NCBI GenBank assembly: GCA_017467275.1
Contig: JAFTSN010000008.1
Location: 1-47,876, forward strand
From: Clostridia bacterium
Lineage (GTDB): Bacteria > Bacillota > Clostridia > Christensenellales > Borkfalkiaceae
Reading direction: 5' to 3'
Length of the DNA stretch: 47,876 nucleotides
Shown piece after piece: positions 15,445 through 24,900 of this stretch. Both the position numbers and the translations under genes were made by a program. Within the stretch, counting starts at the first letter, position 1, and every line of letters begins with the position of its first letter. The notes beneath the pieces are model-generated. The model was not told where the DNA came from. It saw only the letters and a program-made list of their open reading frames with translations, and made no database searches.

Positions 15445-16350
15445 TTATTTTACTTGGGAATAAATTTTTTCAAGCTTTTCTGCCGTGACCTCGGTAGACT
15501 CCTTCTGAATCAGGTATCTGTGCTTTCCTTTACCCTTTTTAAAGCTCATCACGCCTTCGCCGTCCACCTTGACTGTGCCATAGTCAGAAAGGGAAAATAA
15601 CCCCTCGCCCGCCGCCTCGCAAACGGTGATCGGATCCCAACTGCAACGCACGTATTGCCCGTTAAATTCATAGGGATTCTCCTCAAAAAATCTGTAGATG
15701 GCATACCCGACGGGATCTGCTTGCGTAAACGTTTTCCCGCTTAAAACGGCATAGCCTGTTTCATACGGCGAAAAGACGATTTCCACGGGGCATTTATCGA
15801 CGAATATCCGACAGGACTCAATATCCTGCACCACGTTCCATTCAGGGATCCCATAGGGCTCGCCGACGTTGATATGTACGAAATTGCCGATCATGGAATA
15901 GACGGCATCCACCTTTTCAAACACCAGCTCTCTGCCGTTGAGCGGGGATATATCGTCGCCTTTGCTCAAAAGGAGCGCCGCGATATTCGTTAAGGGACCT
16001 ATCGTTACCAAAGTCACTTTTCCCTCTGCCTCCACTAGTTTACGGCGAAGATATCGTACGCTTTCCTCTTTAAAATCGACCTCGCCGTATTTTTCCATCA
16101 GCGCGCGGTCATAGACATCGCGTTCGTCACAGGCGAGCTTTTTGCCCTGATAGCACCCCACGTCAGCTGTTTTTCCATAGTAATTACAAATGGCGGCAAC
16201 CGCCGAAGTCGCACCCATTCTCGCCGTGCAGACGGAAATGCCCAAAATGCGAATTTTCTCTTGCTTTTCTAAAGCAATCGCTGCGGCGATCGCCATGGCG
16301 TCGTCGCAGTCAATTCCTATATCCGTATCGATTAAAATATTACGCATCAT
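15445..16350 (-). CDS. Inosine/uridine-preferring nucleoside hydrolase family protein
   Basis: 301 residues. The calcium and ribose site is DTDIGIDCDDAMA (8-20 in this start), followed by TIGPLTNIA and IPEWNVVQD (Asn that binds ribose in the family). The usual C-terminal HDP is WDP (SWDP, 237-240): the metal Asp is kept, but the His often involved in leaving-group activation is Trp. The family hydrolyses N-ribosides; the substrate here is open and may not be a common nucleoside. The start is an ATG inside the end of the preceding gene (8-11 nt overlap; the next ATG, at 16347, is equally possible). It is the last gene of the glycan operon, which is unusual company. Confidence 0.88.
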   Translation of the reverse strand: MMRNILIDTDIGIDCDDAMAIAAAIALEKQEKIRILGISVCTARMGATSAVAAICNYYGKTADVGCYQGKKLACDERDVYDRALMEKYGEVDFKEESVRYLRRKLVEAEGKVTLVTIGPLTNIAALLLSKGDDISPLNGRELVFEKVDAVYSMIGNFVHINVGEPYGIPEWNVVQDIESCRIFVDKCPVEIVFSPYETGYAVLSGKTFTQADPVGYAIYRFFEENPYEFNGQYVRCSWDPITVCEAAGEGLFSLSDYGTVKVDGEGVMSFKKGKGKHRYLIQKESTEVTAEKLEKIYSQVK

Positions 16351-17440
16351 ACTCACTCGAATAAATAATAATTCCTTGATAATATCTATATTCTCTCGTG
16401 CTCTCGTCAAACGAAGTAACGGTGAGTGCCAGCTCGGGCGAATCGCCCGCCACGTTCCCGTAAAAATCCTTGATTACGGAACTGGAATATACTCTCTGCC
16501 AACCGTCGAGATCGGTCTCGCCCATCAAATCAAGCGCATTAATTCTCTCGTCGACAACCGTCCACTCTCCCTCGTTGGAATAGGTGTCTTTGATCGGCAT
16601 AGAAGCGAGCTGAACAGCAGTTGCAACCAACGGCTCGATTGTCGCAACGGGGTTATAATCCCGCACGACAAACAGCGTTTCTCCCTTTCTCGCAAAACCA
16701 GCATTATTGAAAATCGTCTCATTTCTGACGCCGTCCACAAGTCCCTCGATAGGCATCATGAACGCGCCGTCCACACCTTTGATATCCGAGCAATCCGAAC
16801 AATCGAGCTCGGCGGTCATCGTGTAGGTGTAGAGCTCCTCACCCACGGAATAATAGAGTCGAATTTTGCCTGCCTCATCCTCGCTGATTAGCGACGGCTG
16901 GCCGACACCCCAAGTGTAGCCACTGACTGCGGGATCGTATTTGACAACGGGTTCCGGAATCTTCACAAACGGCCCCTCGGGCGAAACGGAAAGTGCAAAG
17001 CCAATCTGCTGATTCCGCTCCGATTTGTCCGCACAGCCCTGATACGCCATTAGATAGGAATACGTCGTTCCCTCATAACCAAAGCTCCCTTTCACGACGT
17101 CCGCATCAGTCACGCTACCCGCGTCCCAGCCCGAATCAGAGACGGTCAAAAGCACCTGTCTTTTGCCGAATTCCCATTTGCCGTTTTTAAGCGTACCCTT
17201 ACGGAGTACGATCGCGCTGTCACGCTTTTTCGCCGTGGCGTTTGAGGTGTAGTAGGCGTACATCGTTTCGTCTTCGACGATAAACGAGGGGGCGACGGAA
17301 TAATAGTCGGTGCCGTCGTCGAAAGCAAGCGCAACGCCGTCCACAGGCTTCGGTGTAACCCCCGACTTTTTCTGCTCACTGCACGCCGCTGCGCTCAAGC
17401 ATAAGAGCGAAACCAATAAAAGAGTGAAAATTTTTTTCAT
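16340..17440 (-). CDS. Lipoprotein with five-bladed beta-propeller fold (GH43/GH32-like)
   Basis: 366 residues. Signal peptide with SAAAC lipobox, Cys20. The repeats YSVAPSFIVEDETMYAYYTSN, SVTDADVV and WGVGQPSLISEDEAGKIRLYYS recall the blades of GH43/GH32/GH68-type propellers, in which acidic residues at blade starts form the active site. I cannot place the catalytic triad, so enzyme or binding protein remain open. It overlaps the preceding gene by 4 nt (ATGA) and the nucleoside hydrolase by about 11 nt. Surface-anchored role in glycan handling inferred. Confidence 0.6.
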   Translation of the reverse strand: MKKIFTLLLVSLLCLSAAACSEQKKSGVTPKPVDGVALAFDDGTDYYSVAPSFIVEDETMYAYYTSNATAKKRDSAIVLRKGTLKNGKWEFGKRQVLLTVSDSGWDAGSVTDADVVKGSFGYEGTTYSYLMAYQGCADKSERNQQIGFALSVSPEGPFVKIPEPVVKYDPAVSGYTWGVGQPSLISEDEAGKIRLYYSVGEELYTYTMTAELDCSDCSDIKGVDGAFMMPIEGLVDGVRNETIFNNAGFARKGETLFVVRDYNPVATIEPLVATAVQLASMPIKDTYSNEGEWTVVDERINALDLMGETDLDGWQRVYSSSVIKDFYGNVAGDSPELALTVTSFDESTREYRYYQGIIIYSSEYDA

Positions 17441-19206
17441 TGCGCCGTCCCTCCTATCGCCGATACGATATCCTTTTCAGGCGTATAAAACTGCGTTTTT
17501 ACCTCCGTCTTTTCGCTGTAAACACCGAGAGAGTCGAAGATAAACGTGTGTCCCGAGAAGCGAAGCGTTTCGATATTAATAACGAAATACACAAGCCCCG
17601 AATCAGTGTTGAAATCCCCCGCGACCGATTCCCACGACGGGTTGGTAAACTGCGAATAATCGATTCTGACCCAACCGCAGAAATTTGCGGGGACGTAGAT
17701 CCCGCTAAACGCGTTAAACAGCTTCTGCGTGCCTGTCACGGTGTCGTAGAGAGTATATCTGCCGTATTGCTTGACAGCCCAACGCTGACGGTACCCCTCC
17801 TGCATGATATCGAATTCGCAATTCAGATAGAACGGCGAATTTTTTTCATTTTTCACAAAGAACGTGATTCCTGTGCTCCCCGAAATATCGAAGCTCCCAC
17901 CCGAAGGGAACAGCTCAAGCGCGGTGAAGCCCGTGGGCGTGGAATTTCCCGTGGCGGGGTCAGGTTCGGGATTTTTAGGCGCGTCAAGAGGCGTGATCCG
18001 CAAGGCGTTTCCGATTGCCCCGACCGACGGCTCCGGGTTTTGCACGAGCTCGACCGTACAAGGTGACGCGAGCGACCAATTGGTACGCCACGAATAATTC
18101 GCCGTCGTGCTGTCGGTATAAGAGGACATATCGTCGATAAAGGTGATATCTCCTTGCGTGACGCTCACGTTTTCGATCACCCCCACCTTTTCCTCCAAAG
18201 AGAAGCCGGAAAGGCCGATGATAAAATCCCCTCTCGAGCCATCGAACGTGAAGCCGATCTGTCCGTCCGTGTTGTTCAGATCGAGCGTGCCGTTATACGT
18301 CTCCGCCCAATCGGGAATCTGGAAAGTGTTGAACGGAACCACGACCCTACCTTTAAAATACGCGGGGATTAAGTTGCCCGTCATCACAAACGGCGCACCC
18401 GTCTCGGGATAGCAGTTATACGCGCCCTCGTCGGGTGCATACCATTTTTCGCCGATCCCATCTGCGCTTTCTGCCCGCAACTCCTGAATGTATTTGTTAA
18501 AATATACGTCCTTTCCCTCGATCGTCGTGTCGATATAAAAAGAGAACCCCTCGCAGTCGCTCATATCCGTAGCGGTTTTAAAGGTCACAGGATACCAGCT
18601 TCCCGAAGCCAAATTGCTGCCCTGAAGCCTGTTCTTATCCACAAGATAAACGGACGAGCTCACGGCGTCGTTTTTGATCTCCGTGTAGCCGTCTTCCCCC
18701 GGGGTCCAGATTTCTTCGCCCGCAGCGTTTTCTACGCCGTTTACGACAATCACGCCGTTCAAGCAGAAAAACGCGTCGCCAATCACCTCAAGCGCTGTGA
18801 TTTCGCCCGAAAAGTCGTCTATGGAACTTGCCTGGAGGTTGATCGTATTCTTCCCTGCAACGACCGTTTTATTTTCCAACGCATACGTTCCCGTCGTCGT
18901 GACGAAATTAAAGCGCAACGTCTGATCAAACGAGTTTTCGTTCGTGATCTCGACGTTCACTTCGCTACCCGCATTTTCCAACGAAAGCGCTACGCCGTAG
19001 TAAGGCGTGACTCCTGCGGGAGACCAAACGTTATAAGTCGTCTCCGTCGCCGTCATAAACAGACCGCCGCTTGTCGAATAGGTGATTTTCCCCTCCGTCA
19101 AAGAGACGTCGGGCGCGCTTTCCGAGGCGGCGGCCTGTAAACTCCCCGTCTGAAGCAAAACCGCCGCACTCATTAAAACAGCCAAAAACTTGATTGATTT
19201 TTTCAT
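17437..19206 (-). CDS. Secreted protein with two jelly-roll binding modules
   Basis: 589 residues with a Sec signal (cleavage near LQAAASES) and no anchor. Two similar halves each contain a long-strand region and a motif of the form P-A-x-F-x-G-x-V (IPAYFKGRVVVPFNTF and VPANFCGWVRIDYSQF), followed by a P-x-W turn and a final strand. These look like galactose-binding-like or CBM modules, and comparable motifs occur in the giant proteins of this operon. No catalytic motif is visible. It starts 1 nt after the SGNH gene with a weak ribosome site, so translation is probably coupled. Confidence 0.55.
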   Translation of the reverse strand: MKKSIKFLAVLMSAAVLLQTGSLQAAASESAPDVSLTEGKITYSTSGGLFMTATETTYNVWSPAGVTPYYGVALSLENAGSEVNVEITNENSFDQTLRFNFVTTTGTYALENKTVVAGKNTINLQASSIDDFSGEITALEVIGDAFFCLNGVIVVNGVENAAGEEIWTPGEDGYTEIKNDAVSSSVYLVDKNRLQGSNLASGSWYPVTFKTATDMSDCEGFSFYIDTTIEGKDVYFNKYIQELRAESADGIGEKWYAPDEGAYNCYPETGAPFVMTGNLIPAYFKGRVVVPFNTFQIPDWAETYNGTLDLNNTDGQIGFTFDGSRGDFIIGLSGFSLEEKVGVIENVSVTQGDITFIDDMSSYTDSTTANYSWRTNWSLASPCTVELVQNPEPSVGAIGNALRITPLDAPKNPEPDPATGNSTPTGFTALELFPSGGSFDISGSTGITFFVKNEKNSPFYLNCEFDIMQEGYRQRWAVKQYGRYTLYDTVTGTQKLFNAFSGIYVPANFCGWVRIDYSQFTNPSWESVAGDFNTDSGLVYFVINIETLRFSGHTFIFDSLGVYSEKTEVKTQFYTPEKDIVSAIGGTAQ

Positions 19207-19207
19207 G

Positions 19208-20029
19208 TTAATTCTTCCCGTAATTTTTGATATACTCCGAGAGCTTCTCGTAGCCGAGCGGTGAAATATGCAGCTTATCGCTATTGAAATACCTCTCCTC
19301 GCTCGGAAGCGCGGCGCTCATATCCACAACCTTACAGCCGTACTCTGCGCCAACCGCCTTAACCGCCTCTCTAACCTCGCCCAGCGTCACGCCGACGGAG
19401 TTTTCCTTGTCGAACCCGTTCGACAGCCAAAGCGGAGGCGTCATCAACATAATTTTCACATCGGAATTTGCCGCAATGATATAGTCAAGCGCATATCTGA
19501 TTGCCCCGTAGACCGTGGTCGCCTCCTCCTTCGCGGTCGGATTATCTGAAATGCTTCCCAAAGGACGAACGCCCCAGCCATAGTCGTTGGTACCGAGCAT
19601 AATCGAGATATAGTCTGCGTCACGAATAAGTATTTTTGCCTTTTCCAGCTGCGAGAATAAGTGATTCGTGTTGTGCTCCGCACCGCTTTTTCCGTCCACC
19701 GTCCAGGTCGCACCTGAAACTGCACCGTTATAGGAATAGAACCCGAACTCCGAACGCAGAATCTGAATATAGTCAAGATCGCCCGCGGAGAGTCCGTATC
19801 TCGCCGTGAGGGAATCGCCGAAGAATAAAAACGCCTTATCCTCCAACTCCTCTTTCGTAAACTCAAACGTCCTGTCTACGCTAACCGTATTTTCGCTCGC
19901 AGTAGCCGCGGCAGAGCCGCCCTCTGTAGCCAAAACGCTCTCCGTAGCCGAAACGCTCCCGCCAAAGCCGCAAAAGAGCACACCAAGCGAAAGGACCGCC
20001 CCCACTAATAATCCGAATAATTTTTTCAT
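19208..20029 (-). CDS. Secreted SGNH/GDSL-family esterase
   Basis: 273 residues with an N-terminal signal and a Ser/Ala/Thr-rich spacer. The four SGNH blocks are clear: FFGDSLT (Ser73), Gly in NGAVSGATW, GTND (Asn148) and DKLH (Asp251, His254). Enzymes of this kind remove acetyl or other acyl groups from glycans. Next to sialidase-like proteins, an O-acetyl sugar esterase is plausible but unproven. It overlaps the preceding BNR gene by 4 nt (ATGA) and has a purine-rich ribosome site. Confidence 0.88.
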   Translation of the reverse strand: MKKLFGLLVGAVLSLGVLFCGFGGSVSATESVLATEGGSAAATASENTVSVDRTFEFTKEELEDKAFLFFGDSLTARYGLSAGDLDYIQILRSEFGFYSYNGAVSGATWTVDGKSGAEHNTNHLFSQLEKAKILIRDADYISIMLGTNDYGWGVRPLGSISDNPTAKEEATTVYGAIRYALDYIIAANSDVKIMLMTPPLWLSNGFDKENSVGVTLGEVREAVKAVGAEYGCKVVDMSAALPSEERYFNSDKLHISPLGYEKLSEYIKNYGKN

Positions 20030-21897
20030 TTTCTCTTTCTCCCTCTAATTAAAATTGCGCCGCCAAACAAGCTGACGTAGCCAGCCAAAGCCGAAACACT
20101 GCCACCGCAACCCTTTTTGGAAGAGCTGCTCTTTTTATCCGAAACGGTCACTTTAAAGCTCGCCGTTTGCCCCTCGTAGGTCACGGTCACCGTCTGCTCG
20201 CCCGCCTTGTTCTTGTCGTAGCCCGAAAGGGTGTATTCGGATTCAGACAGCGTTCTTTTCCCGCCGTCGGACAGCTTGACTTTCACGACCATACCGCTTA
20301 AATCAAGCTCCTCGCCCAAGACATAGCTATTCTTCGTAGGAGCGGACACGAGCTCCAATCCCGTTGCAACCACTTGGTTTTCCTCGAGAACGGTTACGTA
20401 GACCGTCAGAATCTCTTGCACGTCTTCCACTTTATTCGGAAGCGAATCGGGCTTAAACGTGAATTTATATTCACCCGCCTGATTCAAGACAAAATCCGTC
20501 GAATCCCAATGCCCCGTCAACTCGTATTCCGAGCCGTCGGAAAGGAACACTGTCATTTCCGTAAGCTGGGAAGATGCAATTTCTGCTTTTGTCGTGCCGA
20601 AAGAGAACGCCGTGGGAATCCCGCCGAACCGCTCGAAGCGGACGATATCCTTATACATCTTGTTGTTCTTGAAGATCGGACGCTTATAAATACACTCCTT
20701 GGAGAACTTGCCGTTTATGATATCCTGTTCGGTAAAAGCCGAAAATCTCGTCTCCGCATAAGTCGTCCGCTCGTAATCCCAAGCCACGTAGATTGTTCCG
20801 TCCGCAGCTTGCGTGACGTCGGGATAGGAGATTTGATCCACCCAAGCCGTGTTCGGATTATCCCTGTCGTCAAGAAGCAAACTATGCTTCCAAGTCATGC
20901 CGTCGTCCGTGGACATAAACACCGTGAGGTTGGTTCGGTTATTCGCATGGTGGTTGGAAATGAACAGAAGATTACCCGAGGCGAGCTTATAAAGATTCAT
21001 TCTCGAGCCAGGAGCGACGAACGGATCTCCTAGATTGTTTTCATAGGGACTCCAAGTCTTTCCAAGATCATAACTATATGAAACCTCCACGCCGCCCTTT
21101 TCACCCACGCCGTTTTTGTTATCGATACGCTTAGTCATCATAAGCGAGCCGTCGGAAAGCTGTGCAATCCATGCCTCGTGCGCCCCGCAACCAACGCCTT
21201 TCGCGCTGCCCTTCTTGACCCAAGTCTCACCCTTATCCGTGGAGGAATAACAATCGGTGTATTCCGTCCAATTTACGTGGGAGGAAACGAGCCACTCCTC
21301 CGTGCCATTGTTATCCACAACGATCGGTTTGGAGAAAATTCTGCCGCCCTTTATGAGCATGCCTTTATCCGTGAACTTGAAATCCTCAGGATCTGCCGTG
21401 GGATTTTCAAGCACGTAGGCATGGCTCGCCTGCGGATAGGTAGGGTTGGTCCCGCCCCATAAATCCCCGTCGCCCGAGGTTTGATTATAGAACAGCCAAA
21501 GCTTGCCGTCGGGGTCCTTCCACATTGCGCAATCTATCACGCGCGTTCCCTCGGGATAGGTCAGATTATCGATTGCGATAAAGGGGTCGTTCCAAGTTTT
21601 CCCCTGATCGTCGCTGAACGTAACCGCGAAATAATTATCCGTGTGCGGCTCGGTGTGCCCGCCGCTGAAAGTGCTCCCCCAGAGCCGATCACCCGTGACT
21701 TCAATGCCACCCGAACAGATAAATTGGCGGTTGATTTGATATTTACTGTCGGAATTTTCGTCTACGAATATAAGGTCCGCAGACGTGAACCAAGGCGAAT
21801 CTGCCGCTTTGACCGTCTTTTCGTTATCACCCATAACTCCGATTCCTCCCAATAAACCGATTCCTAAAATAACACTCAAAAGTCTTTTGCTTCTCAT
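20026..21897 (-). CDS. BNR/Asp-box (sialidase-superfamily) surface protein with Ig-like domain
   Basis: 623 residues: Sec signal; a six-bladed propeller (about 35-440) with Asp boxes FSDDQGKTW, SSTDKGETW, YSYDLGKTW and STDDGMTW; a linker domain; a bacterial Ig-like domain (about 505-585, PTKNSYVLGEELDLSGMVV); and a C-terminal tail KKGCGGSVSA, hydrophobic helix, then RGRKRK. The family signature GGHTEP (79-84) and the RTNLTVFMSTDDG block fit the BNR_2 group of 'sialidase family proteins'. The FRIP arginine motif of true sialidases is not seen, so substrate specificity is open. The tail looks like a surface-sorting signal shared with the two giants. Confidence 0.82.
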   Translation of the reverse strand: MRSKRLLSVILGIGLLGGIGVMGDNEKTVKAADSPWFTSADLIFVDENSDSKYQINRQFICSGGIEVTGDRLWGSTFSGGHTEPHTDNYFAVTFSDDQGKTWNDPFIAIDNLTYPEGTRVIDCAMWKDPDGKLWLFYNQTSGDGDLWGGTNPTYPQASHAYVLENPTADPEDFKFTDKGMLIKGGRIFSKPIVVDNNGTEEWLVSSHVNWTEYTDCYSSTDKGETWVKKGSAKGVGCGAHEAWIAQLSDGSLMMTKRIDNKNGVGEKGGVEVSYSYDLGKTWSPYENNLGDPFVAPGSRMNLYKLASGNLLFISNHHANNRTNLTVFMSTDDGMTWKHSLLLDDRDNPNTAWVDQISYPDVTQAADGTIYVAWDYERTTYAETRFSAFTEQDIINGKFSKECIYKRPIFKNNKMYKDIVRFERFGGIPTAFSFGTTKAEIASSQLTEMTVFLSDGSEYELTGHWDSTDFVLNQAGEYKFTFKPDSLPNKVEDVQEILTVYVTVLEENQVVATGLELVSAPTKNSYVLGEELDLSGMVVKVKLSDGGKRTLSESEYTLSGYDKNKAGEQTVTVTYEGQTASFKVTVSDKKSSSSKKGCGGSVSALAGYVSLFGGAILIRGRKRK

Positions 21898-21908
21898 CTT
21901 TTCTCCTT

Positions 21909-24900
21909 TTATCTCGTCTTTTTCTTGAGAATAACGCCTGCGCTAAGAAGGGTAAGCATCGCGAGCACCGCGCCCGAAACGGAGCCGCCGCAGGAACCGC
22001 AACCTTTCTTTTCCTTGCCGCCCTGCTCGCCGCCTTGGCTTCCTCCGTTGCCGCCGTTCTCGCCCGAGCCCGTGCCGCCTGTGCTACCTGATTGAACGGT
22101 GACCTTAAACGTCGCCGAGAAGCCGTCCTTGGAAACGGTGATCGTCTTTTCGCCCGCCGTCATCGAATCGAGATCGGATACGGCATATTCGCTTCTCTCC
22201 AAAAGCTTGCTCGTGCCGTCGCTGTATTTTTCAACGACTACAAGCCCCTCAAGATCAAGCGCCTCGCCGAGCGTATACGTCTTTTTCGTCGGCTCCGAGG
22301 TGATTTCGATTCCCGTCACCGTCGCTTCCGCCACCGTTTTTTCAATCTTCACCGTGATTTCGAGAAGCCTATACGTGTCCTCGATATTCCAGGGCAAGCC
22401 TCCCGTCGGAACAAAGGTGATCGTGCCGTAGCCATCGGCGTTAATACTGCCGAGCGTCCAACCACCCAAAAGCTGTTTCAATTCCCCCGTATTCAAACCG
22501 ACGGAAACGCCCTCCGCGGGGAACGCTTTCACAACCTGTGCCCTCGTCGTTCCCTCGGGGAACACCACAACGTTCTTATCCGCTGCCTGATCATAGGTCG
22601 CTTTTGGAAGCGCGAACACTTTCTCAATCTCCATATATTTGGGGTTCTTGAACGCGATATTCATAATCGAGCAGCCCTCGGTCACGATCTTGCCCGCCAT
22701 GATATCCGCTTCCGTGAGAATGGCATAGCGGTATTCCATATGCGTCGTTCTGCCCTTATCGTACATAATCATGATCTTGCCGTCGGGCAGATATGCAAAA
22801 TCGGGATAGGAGACCCACGTTCTGTGGTCAAGCTCGAGGCTATATTGCCAGGTCTGCCCGTTGTCCGTGCTGAGCATCGCCGTCATGTTCGAGCGGTTTC
22901 TGTTTCTGCCCACGCAACCCACGTATAAGAGGTTTCCGCTCGGAAGCTTGGTAAATACGAATCTTGACGAGCCGCAAAGCAACGTTTCGTTGTAGGAGCC
23001 GACTGTCCACGTTTTACCGCCGTCCGTCGAGAAGGATTGCTCCGTTCTGTCCTCGGTGCCGTCCACACGCTTCAAAAGCCAGAGCGTGCCGTTGGGAAGT
23101 TCCACAATCTTGCCCTCTGTGAACACCATCTGCGAAGCGGGATTTGCCGCCGCCTCGCCGATCTTTGTCGCCGTCATGCCCTTATCCGTGGATTTATAGA
23201 TATTTACAATCCCCGCATTCTTTTCGGGCTGATTGGAATTATAGATATAGCTACCGTCCGAAAGCTTGACGGGCTTGGAGTTCATCAAACCGTCCAAAAG
23301 GGAAATGGGCTCACTCCAAACAACATCCTTGATATTTTCCGCATCGGGATTTTCCGAATACATTCCGAATACGCGGATTTTTCCGCTACCGAATACCTTA
23401 TCCGCCTGTGCCCAGAAAGCCCAAAGCTTGCCGTCCACGTACCAAAGCTGATTGTCAAACGTTCTTCCCATCGTCTCGTAGGGATGATCGACAATGAAAT
23501 AGGGATTAAACGTTTTGCCGTTGTCGTCGCTGTAATAATAAATTACACAATTTTCAATCACAGGCTCCGTTCTGCCGCCCGTCATACCGCCGACGTAGAT
23601 TCTGCCGCTCGGCATAATTTCCAAAACGGGCGTTCCCATAAAGAGCCAATTCTTTTCAATGATATACTCGTCGGGAATATCGTCGAAGTATATCGCCTTT
23701 GCCGCGACCGTTCTGAAAATATCCTCGCTCTCCTCGCCGTCCACGATAATCATATACGCGCCCTGCACGGAAAGGGTTTCGCCCTCCTCAAACGCCTTTT
23801 CATAGAGGAAAAGTCTATCGTCCACACCGTCGATAAAGGACTCCATCGCCATCGTCTTTTTAAAGCCCTCGCCCGCAAAGCTCTTGCCCGCGAACACATA
23901 GATAACGCCCGACTCCTCGATCGTCGCGGTCACCGTCTCGCCCTCGTCGAAGAGGATATATTTCACGTTGTTTTTAATCAGCGCGGGTGCTCTTCCAAGG
24001 TTGATCGTCGGCGTGCCCTCATACATTTCGGGGCTCTTAAACGCTGCGTAGGTATCCTTTACGCAGAAAATATAGTTATCGTCGCCCGCATTAAGCGCCA
24101 CTTTAGCGATCACGGAATCGTCCTCGAAATTCGTGGGCGCGTCGGGGGTCAAGTAGTAAGAAGCCACCGCGCGCTTCAGTTCGATACCCGTTACCCCGAT
24201 TGCCGCGGTAAGCTCCGCGTCGGAGGCGGTAACCGTCCGCAAAAGGGTTATGGATTGATTAAATACGTCGGAAGCGTTTTCAACCTTTGCGCCCGCCGTC
24301 AGGACAAAGATATCCTTAATGCACAGCCGCTCGCCCTCATCGAGCGTAAAGACGGGCTTGCCGCCCTTATAATCGACGATAAGATACCCCTCGAAGCCGT
24401 CGGGGAGACTTACCTTTCCGTCCGTCAGCGTCAATTCGCTGACGTCGTCGATCACGGAAACGAGCGTCGCTTTCGTCGGCTTTTCGCCGTTGTCAAAAGA
24501 AATATCCAGCTCCATCGTTTCCATGGACTCGTTATACACGTAGAACGCGAGCCTTTCCGCATTGGTGGGGATTGCCGCGTTTAACGTCGCACTGCCTGCT
24601 GCGTCCTTGCCGTCGAGAGCGGCGCCCTCCGTGGGCACATACGTGTAATCGAGCGCGGAGGAAACAACGGGCGTGAACATCTGCGTTGCACCCGAAACGT
24701 TCGCCGTGTAGCCCGTTCTAGAGGAATTCAAAAGCTCGGCATAGAGCGTTGCGCTGTTTAAGAGCTCCAAAAGATTGCTCTTATCCGCATTCAGCGCGCC
24801 CTTGATAAGGCTCATTTTACCGAATTCGATATTAAAGCCGCTGGAGGTGGGCGTGTCGAGCGTGCCCTGCTGGGTGTTGGAAATGCCCTGTGAGCCCTGC

